Below, piece after piece: positions 37,944-64,000 of a DNA stretch of 64,000 nucleotides. The DNA lies in NCBI GenBank assembly GCA_013397455.1, contig VYZB01000275.1, positions 1,104,781-1,168,780 on the forward strand, read 5' to 3'. Within the stretch, counting starts at the first letter, position 1. The number at the start of each line of letters is the position of its first letter. The stretch comes from Crotophaga sulcirostris. Taxonomy: Eukaryota > Chordata > Aves > Cuculiformes > Crotophagidae. The notes beneath the pieces are model-generated. The model searched no databases. It was given only the letters and a program-made list of their open reading frames with translations, and had not been told where the DNA came from. A program made the position numbers and the translations under genes.

Positions 37944-38899
37944 AACTGTCACACACTGCATTACCATGAACCACAATCTCAATCCTTGCAAACACAAATA
38001 CGGTGGGGGACAAATACAACAGTATTAAACTAAGAATATTGAGATCTTTCACGTTCTTTTTTACTCTTACTGGAAAATAAATTGATCACATAAACACTCC
38101 TTTTTGCAGCTATGTTATTAACAAAGAGTTAGGGGAGATAAAAGAATGTAGGTAAGATGTCCTACTCCGGACCAGTGGAAAAACCTCAAACAGCAACAAA
38201 CTTCCTCACTACTAGAAATCACATCACTTGAAAATTAAAACTTCCAAGAATTGAAACACAATTCAGGTTTCTATTAAAGCAAGGGAAAGAACATAAGAGA
38301 AACACCATGGTCAGTCTGAAGGAAAATAAACTTAGCCACAAGTTTTGCAAGTCGAGACATAGGGCGAGACAGGAGATTACAGTCCAGAGGAAGGAGCCCC
38401 CCCTACACATGGGCAGGGAGGGCAGCCCTGCCCAGCCAGCTGGGCAGTTTTACTTTCGTTTCCATATGTCTTGGAGAAAGCGTTTAGCTGTCAGACCCGC
38501 TGGAAGACGCTTTCTGCCGGGAATAAAGAGGCCTGCAGACCACCACAGACACGCGGGGAGCAGCGGGGGCCGCCTGGGAGGTAGGAGCCGCCCCTACCCC
38601 TGTCAACCCGCGCGGGCACGGCCGCCAACACCCCAACCACCTGCCCAGGCTCTGCCTTTCCCCCTCGTATTACGAACCCTGAGAAAAACACCGCCCGGCC
38701 CGCTCCCCCCAGCCCGCCCCCCTCAGGCACCTCCACCTCGACCCCTCCTCCTCCTCCTCAGCCCCACGGCCCCCTCTGCCCCCGGGCCGCCTCAGCCCGA
38801 GGAGCCTCGCGCCGCCCTGCCCCTCCCCGACCCGTGCCCTCTTCCCCACACACCACGGCACCGCCCGGGCAGCTGCTGCCCCCGCCTCAGCCCCGTTAC

Positions 38900-39100
38900 C
38901 TCGGCCCGGAACGGACATGGGCCCGGCCGCTCCGGCAGCACCGCCGCCTCCTCCTCCTCGGCCGCCGCCACCGCCCCCTCCCCGCCACGCGAGGACCCCT
39001 CGCCCTTCTCCCTTCACGATGCGCGGGCTGCCCGCCGCGCTGCCTGACCCACGGCGCCGCCCCCAGCGAGCCCGCCGCGCCCGCGCCGCGACGCTGAGGA
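38900..39100 (-). other. UPF2: UPF2 exon 1, non-coding (5' limit uncertain)
   Basis: A good donor (CCGAG|GTAACG, reading the minus strand) ends at 38,900, inside the CpG island. The acceptor for the next exon is at 33,018, 18 bases before the start codon, so the leader is split by a 5.9 kb intron. One ATG is visible in this exon (38,918-38,916); see the uORF entry. The upstream limit of 39,100 is a guess. Confidence 0.6.
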
Positions 39101-39250
39101 GGGAAAGAGAAGCAGGTGCCTCCCCATCGGGCTTGGGCTGCGGCTACGGCCGGCTCGGCGAACGGGGCTTCCCGCCGGGCGGGGGTCAGGCAGCGCGGAG
39201 GGCAGCCCCAAGCGGGGTCCTGACGGCGGGCGGGGCTGTTCGTGTTACAG
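38901..39250 (-). promoter_or_regulatory. UPF2: UPF2 CpG-island promoter region
   Basis: The sequence from about 38,500 to 39,250 is very GC- and CpG-rich, in contrast to the AT-rich introns. It surrounds the UPF2 first exon. GC boxes of the GGGCGG type occur near 39,178 and 39,228, and a run of G tracts lies at about 39,251-39,283. No TATA box is evident, as expected for a housekeeping promoter. The transcription start cannot be fixed from sequence alone. Confidence 0.7.
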
Positions 39251-39282
39251 GGAGGCGGAAGTGGTGGGGGGAGGGGGCGAGG

Positions 39283-39652
39283 ATGGAATGGGTTGGCTGG
39301 AAGGGGTTTTAAAGCCCATCCAGTTGCAGCCCCCTGCCATGGGCAGGGGCTCCTCCCACCACACCAGGCTGCTCAGGCCCCATCCAACCTGGCCTTGAAC
39401 ACTTCCAGGGACGGGGCAGCCACAACTTCCTTGGGCAGCGTGTGTCAGTGCCTCCCCACCCTCATTGTGAAGAATTTCTTCCTAATGTCTGATGTAAATC
39501 TTCCCCCTTCTAATTTAAAACCATTCCCCCTCATCCTATCACTACAAGCCCTTGCAAAAAGTCCCTCCCAGCTTTCCTGTAGGCCCCCTTGAGGTACTCG
39601 AAGGCTGCTATAAGGTCTGCCCAGAGCGTTCTCAGGGCTGAACAACCCCAAA
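39283..39652 (-). mobile_element. CR1 LINE abutting the UPF2 CpG island
   Basis: Reverse CR1: GGAATGGGTTGGCTGG, CCCTGCCATGGGCAGGGGC, CTTGAACACTTCCAGGGACG, ending GGGCTGAACAACCCC. It begins where the CpG island stops, roughly 180-380 bases upstream of the likely UPF2 start. Confidence 0.9.
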
Positions 39653-39778
39653 GGAGGAGCCCCCAATGGAGCAGGGGTGCACCAGGGGGTGAAGTGGGGC
39701 GCGTTCCCTCACAGTGGGAAGAGAGGGGGGAGAATGGGCCCTCAGTGGTGCTTGGCAGCCCAGTTGCACGGTTCGCCT
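39653..39778. other. Short unassigned spacer between two CR1 copies
   Basis: 126 bases of G-rich sequence with no recognised family. Confidence 0.6.
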
Positions 39779-40108
39779 TATCACAGTATCACAAGGTTGA
39801 AAAGGACCTCTGAGATACATTGAGTCCAACCTATAGCCTAACACTAACACCAACTCATCATCTAAACCATGGCACTGAGTGCCTCATCCAGTGTTCTCTT
39901 AAACACCTCCAGGGTTGGTGACTCCACCACGTCCCTGGGCAGTGCATTCCAATGGCTAATCACCCTTTCAGTGAAGAACTTTTTACTAATATCAAGCCTA
40001 ATCCTGACCAAGCTTGAGTCCATGTCCTCTAGTTCTGTCCCTGATCACCTGAGAGAAGAGACCAACCCCTGCCTGACTACAACCTCCTTTTAGGTAGTTG
40101 TAGAGAGC
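39779..40108 (-). mobile_element. CR1 LINE (ATCACAGT-tail subfamily)
   Basis: TTATCACAGTATCACAAGGT, then ACCAACTCATCATCTAAACC, then CACCTGAGAGAAGAGACCAA. It breaks at TAGTTGTAGAGAGC (40,108), where the longer copy at 8,565 continues. Confidence 0.9.
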
Positions 40109-40590
40109 TGCATGATGTCACGGCTGTGATATGTCTTTGGCCATGAGGCGTCATGTCACGTCAGGGTGATCGTCATCTTGTTAGCTGAAATAAAAATAAT
40201 AGAAATTCCCAAAACAAAGTATTTTGTTTAGAGAGGAGACATTGCTTTTATTCTGCACAGGGCACTAGGTAGGAGATCTTCCAACGGAACTAGCACACCT
40301 ACTGAAGACCCCAAAGACCTATTGATACAAACCCAATGCTCAAAATCCCAGACAGCTAGTACAATTCTCAGACCTATCTAATAATTACATTCATTAGGTT
40401 ACACAATTCTTCTTTAACACAAAATTGATTATATCCTTTCCACATTCTTAGTTAGGATAAGGATGTCCTTCAGGTAATGCTTAAACAATCACAAATTCTC
40501 CCTATCCCTTGCCTTGTTTCATCAGACGTTTTCAAACTCGAGTTGATTAACTACTGAATTCATTGTTTTCATTCCTCCCCTTTACTTCTC
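40109..40590 (-). mobile_element. Possible solo LTR fragment
   Basis: Unique-looking sequence wedged between two CR1 copies. Around 40,245-40,290 it reads GAGACATTGCTTTTATTCTG and GCACTAGGTAGGAGATCTTC. In reverse this gives AATAAAAGC, a polyadenylation-type signal, and the wording resembles avian ERVL-type LTRs from memory. No gag/pol or paired LTR was seen. Tentative. Confidence 0.25.
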
Positions 40591-40593
40591 TCT

Positions 40594-41111
40594 CATGAGA
40601 CCTCACCTGGAGTACCGTGTCCAGTTCTGGAATCCCCAGCATAAGAAAGATATGGACCTGTTGGAACGGGCCACAGAGATGATGAGAGGGCTGGAGCACC
40701 TCTGCCATGACGACAGGCTGAGAAAGTTGGGCTTGTTCAGCCTGAAGAAGAGAAGACTCTGAGGAGACCTCATAGAAGCCTTCCAGTACTTCAAGGAGGC
40801 CTACAGGAAAGCTGTTGAGGGGCTTTTTACAAGGGCCTGCATTGCCAGGACAAGGGAGAATGGCTTTAAATTGGCAGGGAGAAAATTTAGATTAGACATT
40901 AGGAAGAAATTCTTCACAATGAGGGTGGTGAGAGACTGGCTGAAGTTGCCCAGTCATGGCTGCCCCCTCCCTGGAGGTGTTCAAGGCCAGGTTGGATGGG
41001 GCTTTGAGCAGCCTGGTGTGGTGGGAGGTGTCCCTGCTCATGGCAGGGGAGTTGGAACTGGATGATCTTTAAGGTCCCTTCCAAACCAAACCATTCTATA
41101 ATTCTATTCAA
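40594..41111 (+). mobile_element. CR1 LINE, 5'-truncated
   Basis: GACCTCACCTGGAGTACCGT and CAGTTCTGGAATCCCCAGCA (ORF2 tail), then GGAGGTGTTCAAGGCCAGG, ending CCATTCTATAATTCTATTCA. Confidence 0.92.
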
Positions 41112-42187
41112 CGATTCTAATCTTAACACTAAGTGTCTACATCCCTGACCAGAGGCCAGGATAGAAGGTATTAAGTGTCTGCATCTCTGGGCAGATAATA
41201 GGTTGCTTGTTTGTTTCTGGGATCAGGGTGTTTGTTTTAAATAAATGAGGTAAATGAGGTGCAAAATACATTCTCCTTATCCCCTTGAGTAACAATCTCA
41301 AGGGTGGCCTTTCTGAGGGGACCAGTGGGCTTTGCACACAGGCCTGATCAGTTGTCACTGTGATAAAGTACTGAGAATTACAGTGGTATAATACCAGGTT
41401 ATGATATAATCTGATGATGTAATGGATGTTGTCTGTTGCGTTTTGTACTCTAAACCTGGTATCTCCACTTCATCCCTTGTCCAGTCAGTTTTCTTGCCTG
41501 GACAGCTGAAGACGTTTTACAAAGGTAATGTTAGTTAAACACAAAACTTCCCAGTTTATTTGGAGCACTCAGAGTCCATGCTTCTGGTGTTTTGTTGGCT
41601 TTGAGGCAGCTCTGAAGTTGCCCAAGCTGGAAAAAGCTGGCACGATCCAGGAAAAAAAAGCTGGCACCAGGGTTGGGATCTGGTATTTCTTTTACATTTG
41701 GACTCCTGATTATGACGGAAGCTTTTTCTTGGGTATGGGAGGTGCCAACACCCCTCTGACTTCCAGCCAGCAGACACCAGTGTTTGGCTGTGACAGCAGG
41801 CACGGGCCTGGATGTGCGTAATGAGATGATTCAGCTGCTAAAGCCACCTTTTATTCAGAGGCAAAAGCCAGCCCAAATACAAGGCTCTGTTTACTGATGC
41901 AGAGCTTTAAGTATCTTCTGCCAACTAGTACAGGACTAGACAGGTTTTTTTTCCCAGCTCTGCTCCCTGATTATTAACTTCACTGCTCATTTTGCAGACA
42001 CATCTAAAAATCTCTGGGAAAGTTTGGAAGGACAAAGTCATGCATATTATTCACACAGATCATTCATGTGTCCCTGCTACACAAATATTTCATTTACTTC
42101 ACAAAACATCTTGAGTTACCAGCTTGATTAAACGGATTCACAGGAATGGAGATCCATGTGCTAAACATAGGAAGAAAAGGGGGTTAA
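41112..42187. other. Intergenic sequence, unassigned
   Basis: No gene recognised. A short diverged direct repeat (TAAGTGTCTACATCCCTGAC and TAAGTGTCTGCATCTCTGGG) lies at about 41,133 and 41,172. Confidence 0.6.
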
Positions 42188-42512
42188 ATCACAGAATCAT
42201 AGAATGGTTTGGGTTGGAAGGGACCTTAAAGATCAGCCACTTCCAACCTCCCTGCCATGGGCAGGGACACCTTCCACATGATTTGGTTGCTCAAAGCCTC
42301 AACCAACCTTGCCTTGAACACCTCCAGGAATGGGACATCCACAGCTTCTCTGGACAACCTGTGCCAGTGCCTCACCACCCTCATGGTAAAAAAATTCTTC
42401 CTAATATCTCATCTAAATCTCCTCTCTTTCAACTCAGAACTGTTCCCCTTTGTCCTGTCACTGCACCCCCTGATAAAGAGGTCCCCCCCATTTTTCCTGT
42501 AGGCCCGCTTTA
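42188..42512 (-). mobile_element. CR1 LINE, 5'-truncated
   Basis: ATCACAGAATCATAGAATGG, TTGGGTTGGAAGGGACCTTA, CCTCATGGTAAAAAAATTCT, ending at TTTTTCCTGTAGGCCCGCTT. Confidence 0.92.
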
Positions 42513-44832
42513 AATGGGGAGGGTAGCCCCATGTCAGTGTGAGCTCTTTATTTTCCAAAGGGACCAATCTCATAGCCTGTCAGTGGATGCCTCTGAATTA
42601 TTCTCTTTTGGGTCTGGTTTCAAAAGGCAGACTCAGCATTGTATTGGGCTTAAGTATCAGTTTTGGTGGCATTATGTCAAGAAATGTTGGCTTATTTTCT
42701 TTTGTAGTATACTGCTGCCTTTTCTAACATGAATAAAATGCACTATCACTACAGTTTTGAAAGAACACAGTCTCCTTCTGTATTTGTACCACATTTCCAC
42801 ACAGCTATGACCACATTCAAAATGTCTTTTGTAAAGACCATGTAAGTAAATCTTCTTTTACTTTTGTCTGATAGCTCAGAAGGCTTTTCCTTACAAAGTA
42901 CCTGTATCATTTGTGTACCTACTGATGAAGTTTTCCTACTAACATACTAAAAAGAAAACCAGGCAGCCCCCATTTTCTGGATCTCAGACATAAAGCGTGT
43001 CTTTCAATTGTTTTAATTCCTGAAGCTCTGCTTCCTAACTTTTTCAGTATGTTTCCTCAATTACTGGCACCAAACACACAGTATTCAGAGAGGAATCACA
43101 GTTGTGCCAAACACTGGCCTAATGCAGAATCTGTAGGTGTACTCAGTATGTCCTTGTAGCCAAACCCACAAAATCATCGTTATTGCCAAGTGAGCCAATA
43201 TTCACATAACTTTTTCAGATCCGTCTGTTTTATTCCCACGACATTCAGAGTATTTATAGTCACTGTATCCTGGAAAGGAGCTACATTTTGGAGCATGTAC
43301 TTTTTCCAGGTTTACAATCTTGTGTCTCATACTGTTAAGGTACATCATATTTGCTTATGACCAGTCCATCATGACACTCAGATCTAGGATAACCTCTCTT
43401 CACCACATACTTCCATCTGAGAAACTTAGTTAGGACTTAGTTGGTGGGCAGTTTTTTTAGGTTGATATAGCCACTGAAGTAGCAAGGACTATAAGCCCTT
43501 TAAAAATGCTCTCAGCTGATTTTTTTCTTTAAAATATTGCAAGTTCAGATCTGCTAGGTAGTCAGCCGTATGCTATTTAGTATATACAACCTTGATTTTG
43601 AAGCATTTCTCATTTTCTTAGACAGAACATCAGGTAGTATTAAATCAGCAGGAGTCTTCTCTAGGACTGTGCCAGAAGAGTCAGGCCAGGAGAATCAGAG
43701 ACAGAGCATGTGCCCTTAGCAGTGGTGTTTCTGCTGGCACAGGTACCACGTTCTCAGATTTAGATGCAAACCAAAGTCAACAAAACCTTTTATTAACATA
43801 AATATACTCACAGCAAGGCTTTGCCACGTGTAATCATGTCCTACACAAGATGATTATGCTGGCAAAAGTCTGAAAACTACTTTAAATCTTTATTAACTGA
43901 ATTTTGAATCACAGAAAAAAACCCCAACTTGTTGACTTGACAAGATATATATTCCGTAAACTCATGCTTAGACTTGATTAACGCACTAAGTGAACCTGCA
44001 TATAGAAATATTCCATTGGTTCTCTGAGATCCACATTGTGTGACTGAACTAAAGGACTAAATGATAATTTAGACCTTTATAACTTTGGAAGATTTTTAAT
44101 GTTCAAACCTATTCCTCCTGTCAGTGCTAATTGGGAAATACTCAACTAGCTCTCTATCTGCCTTAAAGCGAAACCACATCGATCTCTGCTATTTGACTGA
44201 TATTTGCTTAAGAACTGCGGAAAAGTATTTCATCATCATGTGATCTGCCTGCAACATTTGTCTTTTTCCCCAAGCACAGAACAGAAATGTTTAACTATAT
44301 CAACCTTTCCTACCTCTTTACTGTCAACTCCACAAAGTCATGTAATGTTGCAACATTATTTTCAAGGTTCCTTTGTTCTAATACACATTGAAATAATCAA
44401 TATTCAAAGCCACATTTCTACTGTGCTTTACTCTGTTGGCCACGTGTCAGCTGTCCTACTACAGCTGTGTCCTTTTGCCTTCTTTGCAGCTTTAGAGGTC
44501 GTTCACTTTTATTTTTCTCCCATATTGATTGTTATAAACAAGCACAAAACCAAACACATGGGCCTCACTGAACACAAGTAGCCCCTCTCCAAGAACTATG
44601 ACTTTCACTAAATCCTTGGCCAACTGTGGTGTCAAGTGATTCAGTTGCAAAATCCAGTTCCACCTGTTCCAAAAACATATAATCACTGTTTGATATGAAG
44701 GAAAGAATACTCTTTGATATCCCCCTTGTGAAGACCATCTGCAAAGTAGATTCGTGGGCACAACCAAGCCTGTGGAAAGGTAACTTGCCAGTACTGCTTC
44801 TGCTTCCCAGGCCTGCATTCACACCAAATTTA
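42513..44832. other. Intergenic sequence, nothing recognised
   Basis: 2.3 kb with no gene, repeat family or RNA gene that I can support. Confidence 0.6.
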
Positions 44833-45305
44833 CAGAATCACAGGATGCTTGAGATTCAAAGGGACCTCTGGAGGTCGTCTGGTCCACCTATCCCTGCTTA
44901 ACAAGGGCTATGTAGAGTCAGTTGTCCACACAGCTTTTGAATGTCTCCAAGGATGGAGACTCTACAACCTCCCTGGGTACCTTGTTTGAGCGTTTGGGTA
45001 CCCTCAAAGTAAAAAGATATTTCCTGATGTTCAGACGGAGCCTCCCGTATTTCAGTTTGTGCCCCTTGCCTCTGGTCCTGTCAGTGGGCACCACTGGAAT
45101 GAGCCTGGCTCTGCCCCCTTTGCACCCTCCCATCAGGTATTTATACACATTGATAAGAACCCTCTGAGCCTTCTCTTCTCCAGGCTGAACAGTCCTAGCT
45201 CTGTCAGCCCTTCCTCATTTGTGAGGTGCTCCAGTCCCTTCGTCATCTTTGTGGCCCTTCACTGGATCCTCTCCAGTATGTCCATATCCATTTTGTCCAT
45301 ATCCA
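44833..45305 (-). mobile_element. CR1 LINE, 5'-truncated
   Basis: TACAGAATCACAGGATGCTT, then GGGACCTCTGGAGGTCGTCT. The minus strand encodes the ORF2 tail (TDRTRGKGHKLKYGRLRLNI). It ends in CCTCTCCAGTATGTCCATAT. Confidence 0.9.
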
Positions 45306-45395
45306 TTTCAAGTCCAATCCCATCCCTGCACAGGACAACCCCAACGTTCACACCGTGTGTTTGAGGGCATTCTCCAAATGCTTCTGGAATATTGG
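45306..45395 (-). mobile_element. CR1 LINE fragment of a second subfamily
   Basis: TTCAAGTCCAATCCCATCCC, CCAACGTTCACACCGTGTGT, TTGAGGGCATTCTCCAAATG. These match the fragment at 33,818-33,992 and not the CR1 copy immediately to its left. Confidence 0.8.
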
Positions 45396-45471
45396 GACGG
45401 GGCGTGGTGGAGGTGACGGGATGTGGTGGGCCATGGCAGACGGGATGGGACATGGCGGGAGCCTACAGAGG

Positions 45472-46139
45472 NNNNNNNNNNNNNNNNNNNNNNNNNNNNN
45501 NNNNNNNNNNNNNNNNNNNNNNNNNNNNNNNNNNNNNNNNNNNNNNNNNNNNNNNNNNNNNNNNNNNNNNNNNNNNNNNNNNNNNNNNNNNNNNNNNNNN
45601 NNNNNNNNNNNNNNNNNNNNNNNNNNNNNNNNNNNNNNNNNNNNNNNNNNNNNNNNNNNNNNNNNNNNNNNNNNNNNNNNNNNNNNNNNNNNNNNNNNNN
45701 NNNNNNNNNNNNNNNNNNNNNNNNNNNNNNNNNNNNNNNNNNNNNNNNNNNNNNNNNNNNNNNNNNNNNNNNNNNNNNNNNNNNNNNNNNNNNNNNNNNN
45801 NNNNNNNNNNNNNNNNNNNNNNNNNNNNNNNNNNNNNNNNNNNNNNNNNNNNNNNNNNNNNNNNNNNNNNNNNNNNNNNNNNNNNNNNNNNNNNNNNNNN
45901 NNNNNNNNNNNNNNNNNNNNNNNNNNNNNNNNNNNNNNNNNNNNNNNNNNNNNNNNNNNNNNNNNNNNNNNNNNNNNNNNNNNNNNNNNNNNNNNNNNNN
46001 NNNNNNNNNNNNNNNNNNNNNNNNNNNNNNNNNNNNNNNNNNNNNNNNNNNNNNNNNNNNNNNNNNNNNNNNNNNNNNNNNNNNNNNNNNNNNNNNNNNN
46101 NNNNNNNNNNNNNNNNNNNNNNNNNNNNNNNNNNNNNNN
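45472..46139. other. Assembly gap (668 N)
   Basis: An unbroken run of N separates intergenic CR1-rich DNA from the middle of DHTKD1 exon 1. The right flank is extremely GC-rich. The missing sequence should hold the DHTKD1 start codon, mitochondrial presequence, leader and probably a CpG-island promoter. Open frames drawn across it are meaningless. Confidence 0.98.

Positions 46140-64000
<17,861 letters not shown>

Larger units (their letters stand above)
33019..38899 (-). other. UPF2 intron 1
   Basis: 5.9 kb intron inside the 5' leader. It holds CR1 fragments at 33,481-33,665, 33,818-33,992, 34,221-34,860 and 37,849-37,943, and a possible hAT-like element at 37,264-37,470. The stretch 34,860-37,260 has nothing I recognise. 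Confidence 0.7.
33005..38918 (-). promoter_or_regulatory. Spliced upstream ORF in UPF2 leader (10 codons)
   Basis: The only ATG in the proposed exon 1 is at 38,918-38,916. Across the predicted junction (38,900 to 33,018) it reads MSVPGRDFAG and then TAA at 33,007-33,005. Four bases (CACA) separate this stop from the main ATG at 33,000. The uATG has C at -3 (weak context); the main ATG has A at -3 (stronger). The coordinates span an intron: the two parts are 38,918-38,900 and 33,018-33,005. It exists only if transcription starts upstream of 38,918 and this splice is used. Confidence 0.5.

Noticed and set aside
38307..39047. 246-codon plus-strand open frame, Pro/Ala/Arg-rich
   Set aside because: It is a by-product of the GC-rich UPF2 CpG island, where stop codons are rare. 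It overlaps UPF2 exon 1 in antisense and has no domain or splice support.
41528..41821. 97-codon plus-strand frame between CR1 copies
   Set aside because: No family resemblance. Frames of this length are open on both strands, as expected by chance in less AT-rich DNA.

Overview
The window is nuclear DNA from a bird. Two multi-exon vertebrate genes are recognisable by protein similarity, their exons are bounded by GT-AG splice sites, and the introns and intergenic DNA are littered with 5'-truncated CR1 retrotransposons, the dominant interspersed repeat of birds. The species cannot be named from this sequence. No bacterial or plasmid features, tRNA, rRNA or CRISPR arrays were seen.

Left two thirds (1 to about 39,100), minus strand: UPF2, the scaffold protein of nonsense-mediated mRNA decay. 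A non-coding first exon in a CpG island (donor after 38,900) is followed by 14 coding exons from the ATG at 33,000 to 1,041. They join in one open frame of 1,010 codons plus one base. The three MIF4G domains are present. The acidic tail and UPF1-binding C-terminus lie beyond the left edge.

Middle (about 39,100 to 46,139): a 7 kb spacer between head-to-head genes, filled with CR1 fragments, a possible solo LTR and a 668-base run of N (45,472-46,139). The gap hides the start codon, mitochondrial presequence and promoter of the next gene.

Right third (46,140 to 64,000), plus strand: DHTKD1, the E1 subunit of the mitochondrial 2-oxoadipate dehydrogenase complex (lysine, hydroxylysine and tryptophan breakdown). 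Twelve exons give 694 uninterrupted codons. The 3' exons lie beyond the right edge. The order UPF2(-)/DHTKD1(+) matches the human order on 10p14, so this is conserved synteny. The two genes have unrelated functions.

Most distinctive observations: a spliced 10-codon upstream ORF in the UPF2 leader that stops four bases before the main ATG; a 77-base, roughly 96% identical direct duplication flanking DHTKD1 exon 8; acceptor sites directly followed by donor-like GTRAG sequence; a 24-base coding repeat in the UPF2 N-terminus; and a CR1 subfamily with an unusual tail, including a possible tail-only copy. I did not find evidence of a novel multi-gene system.
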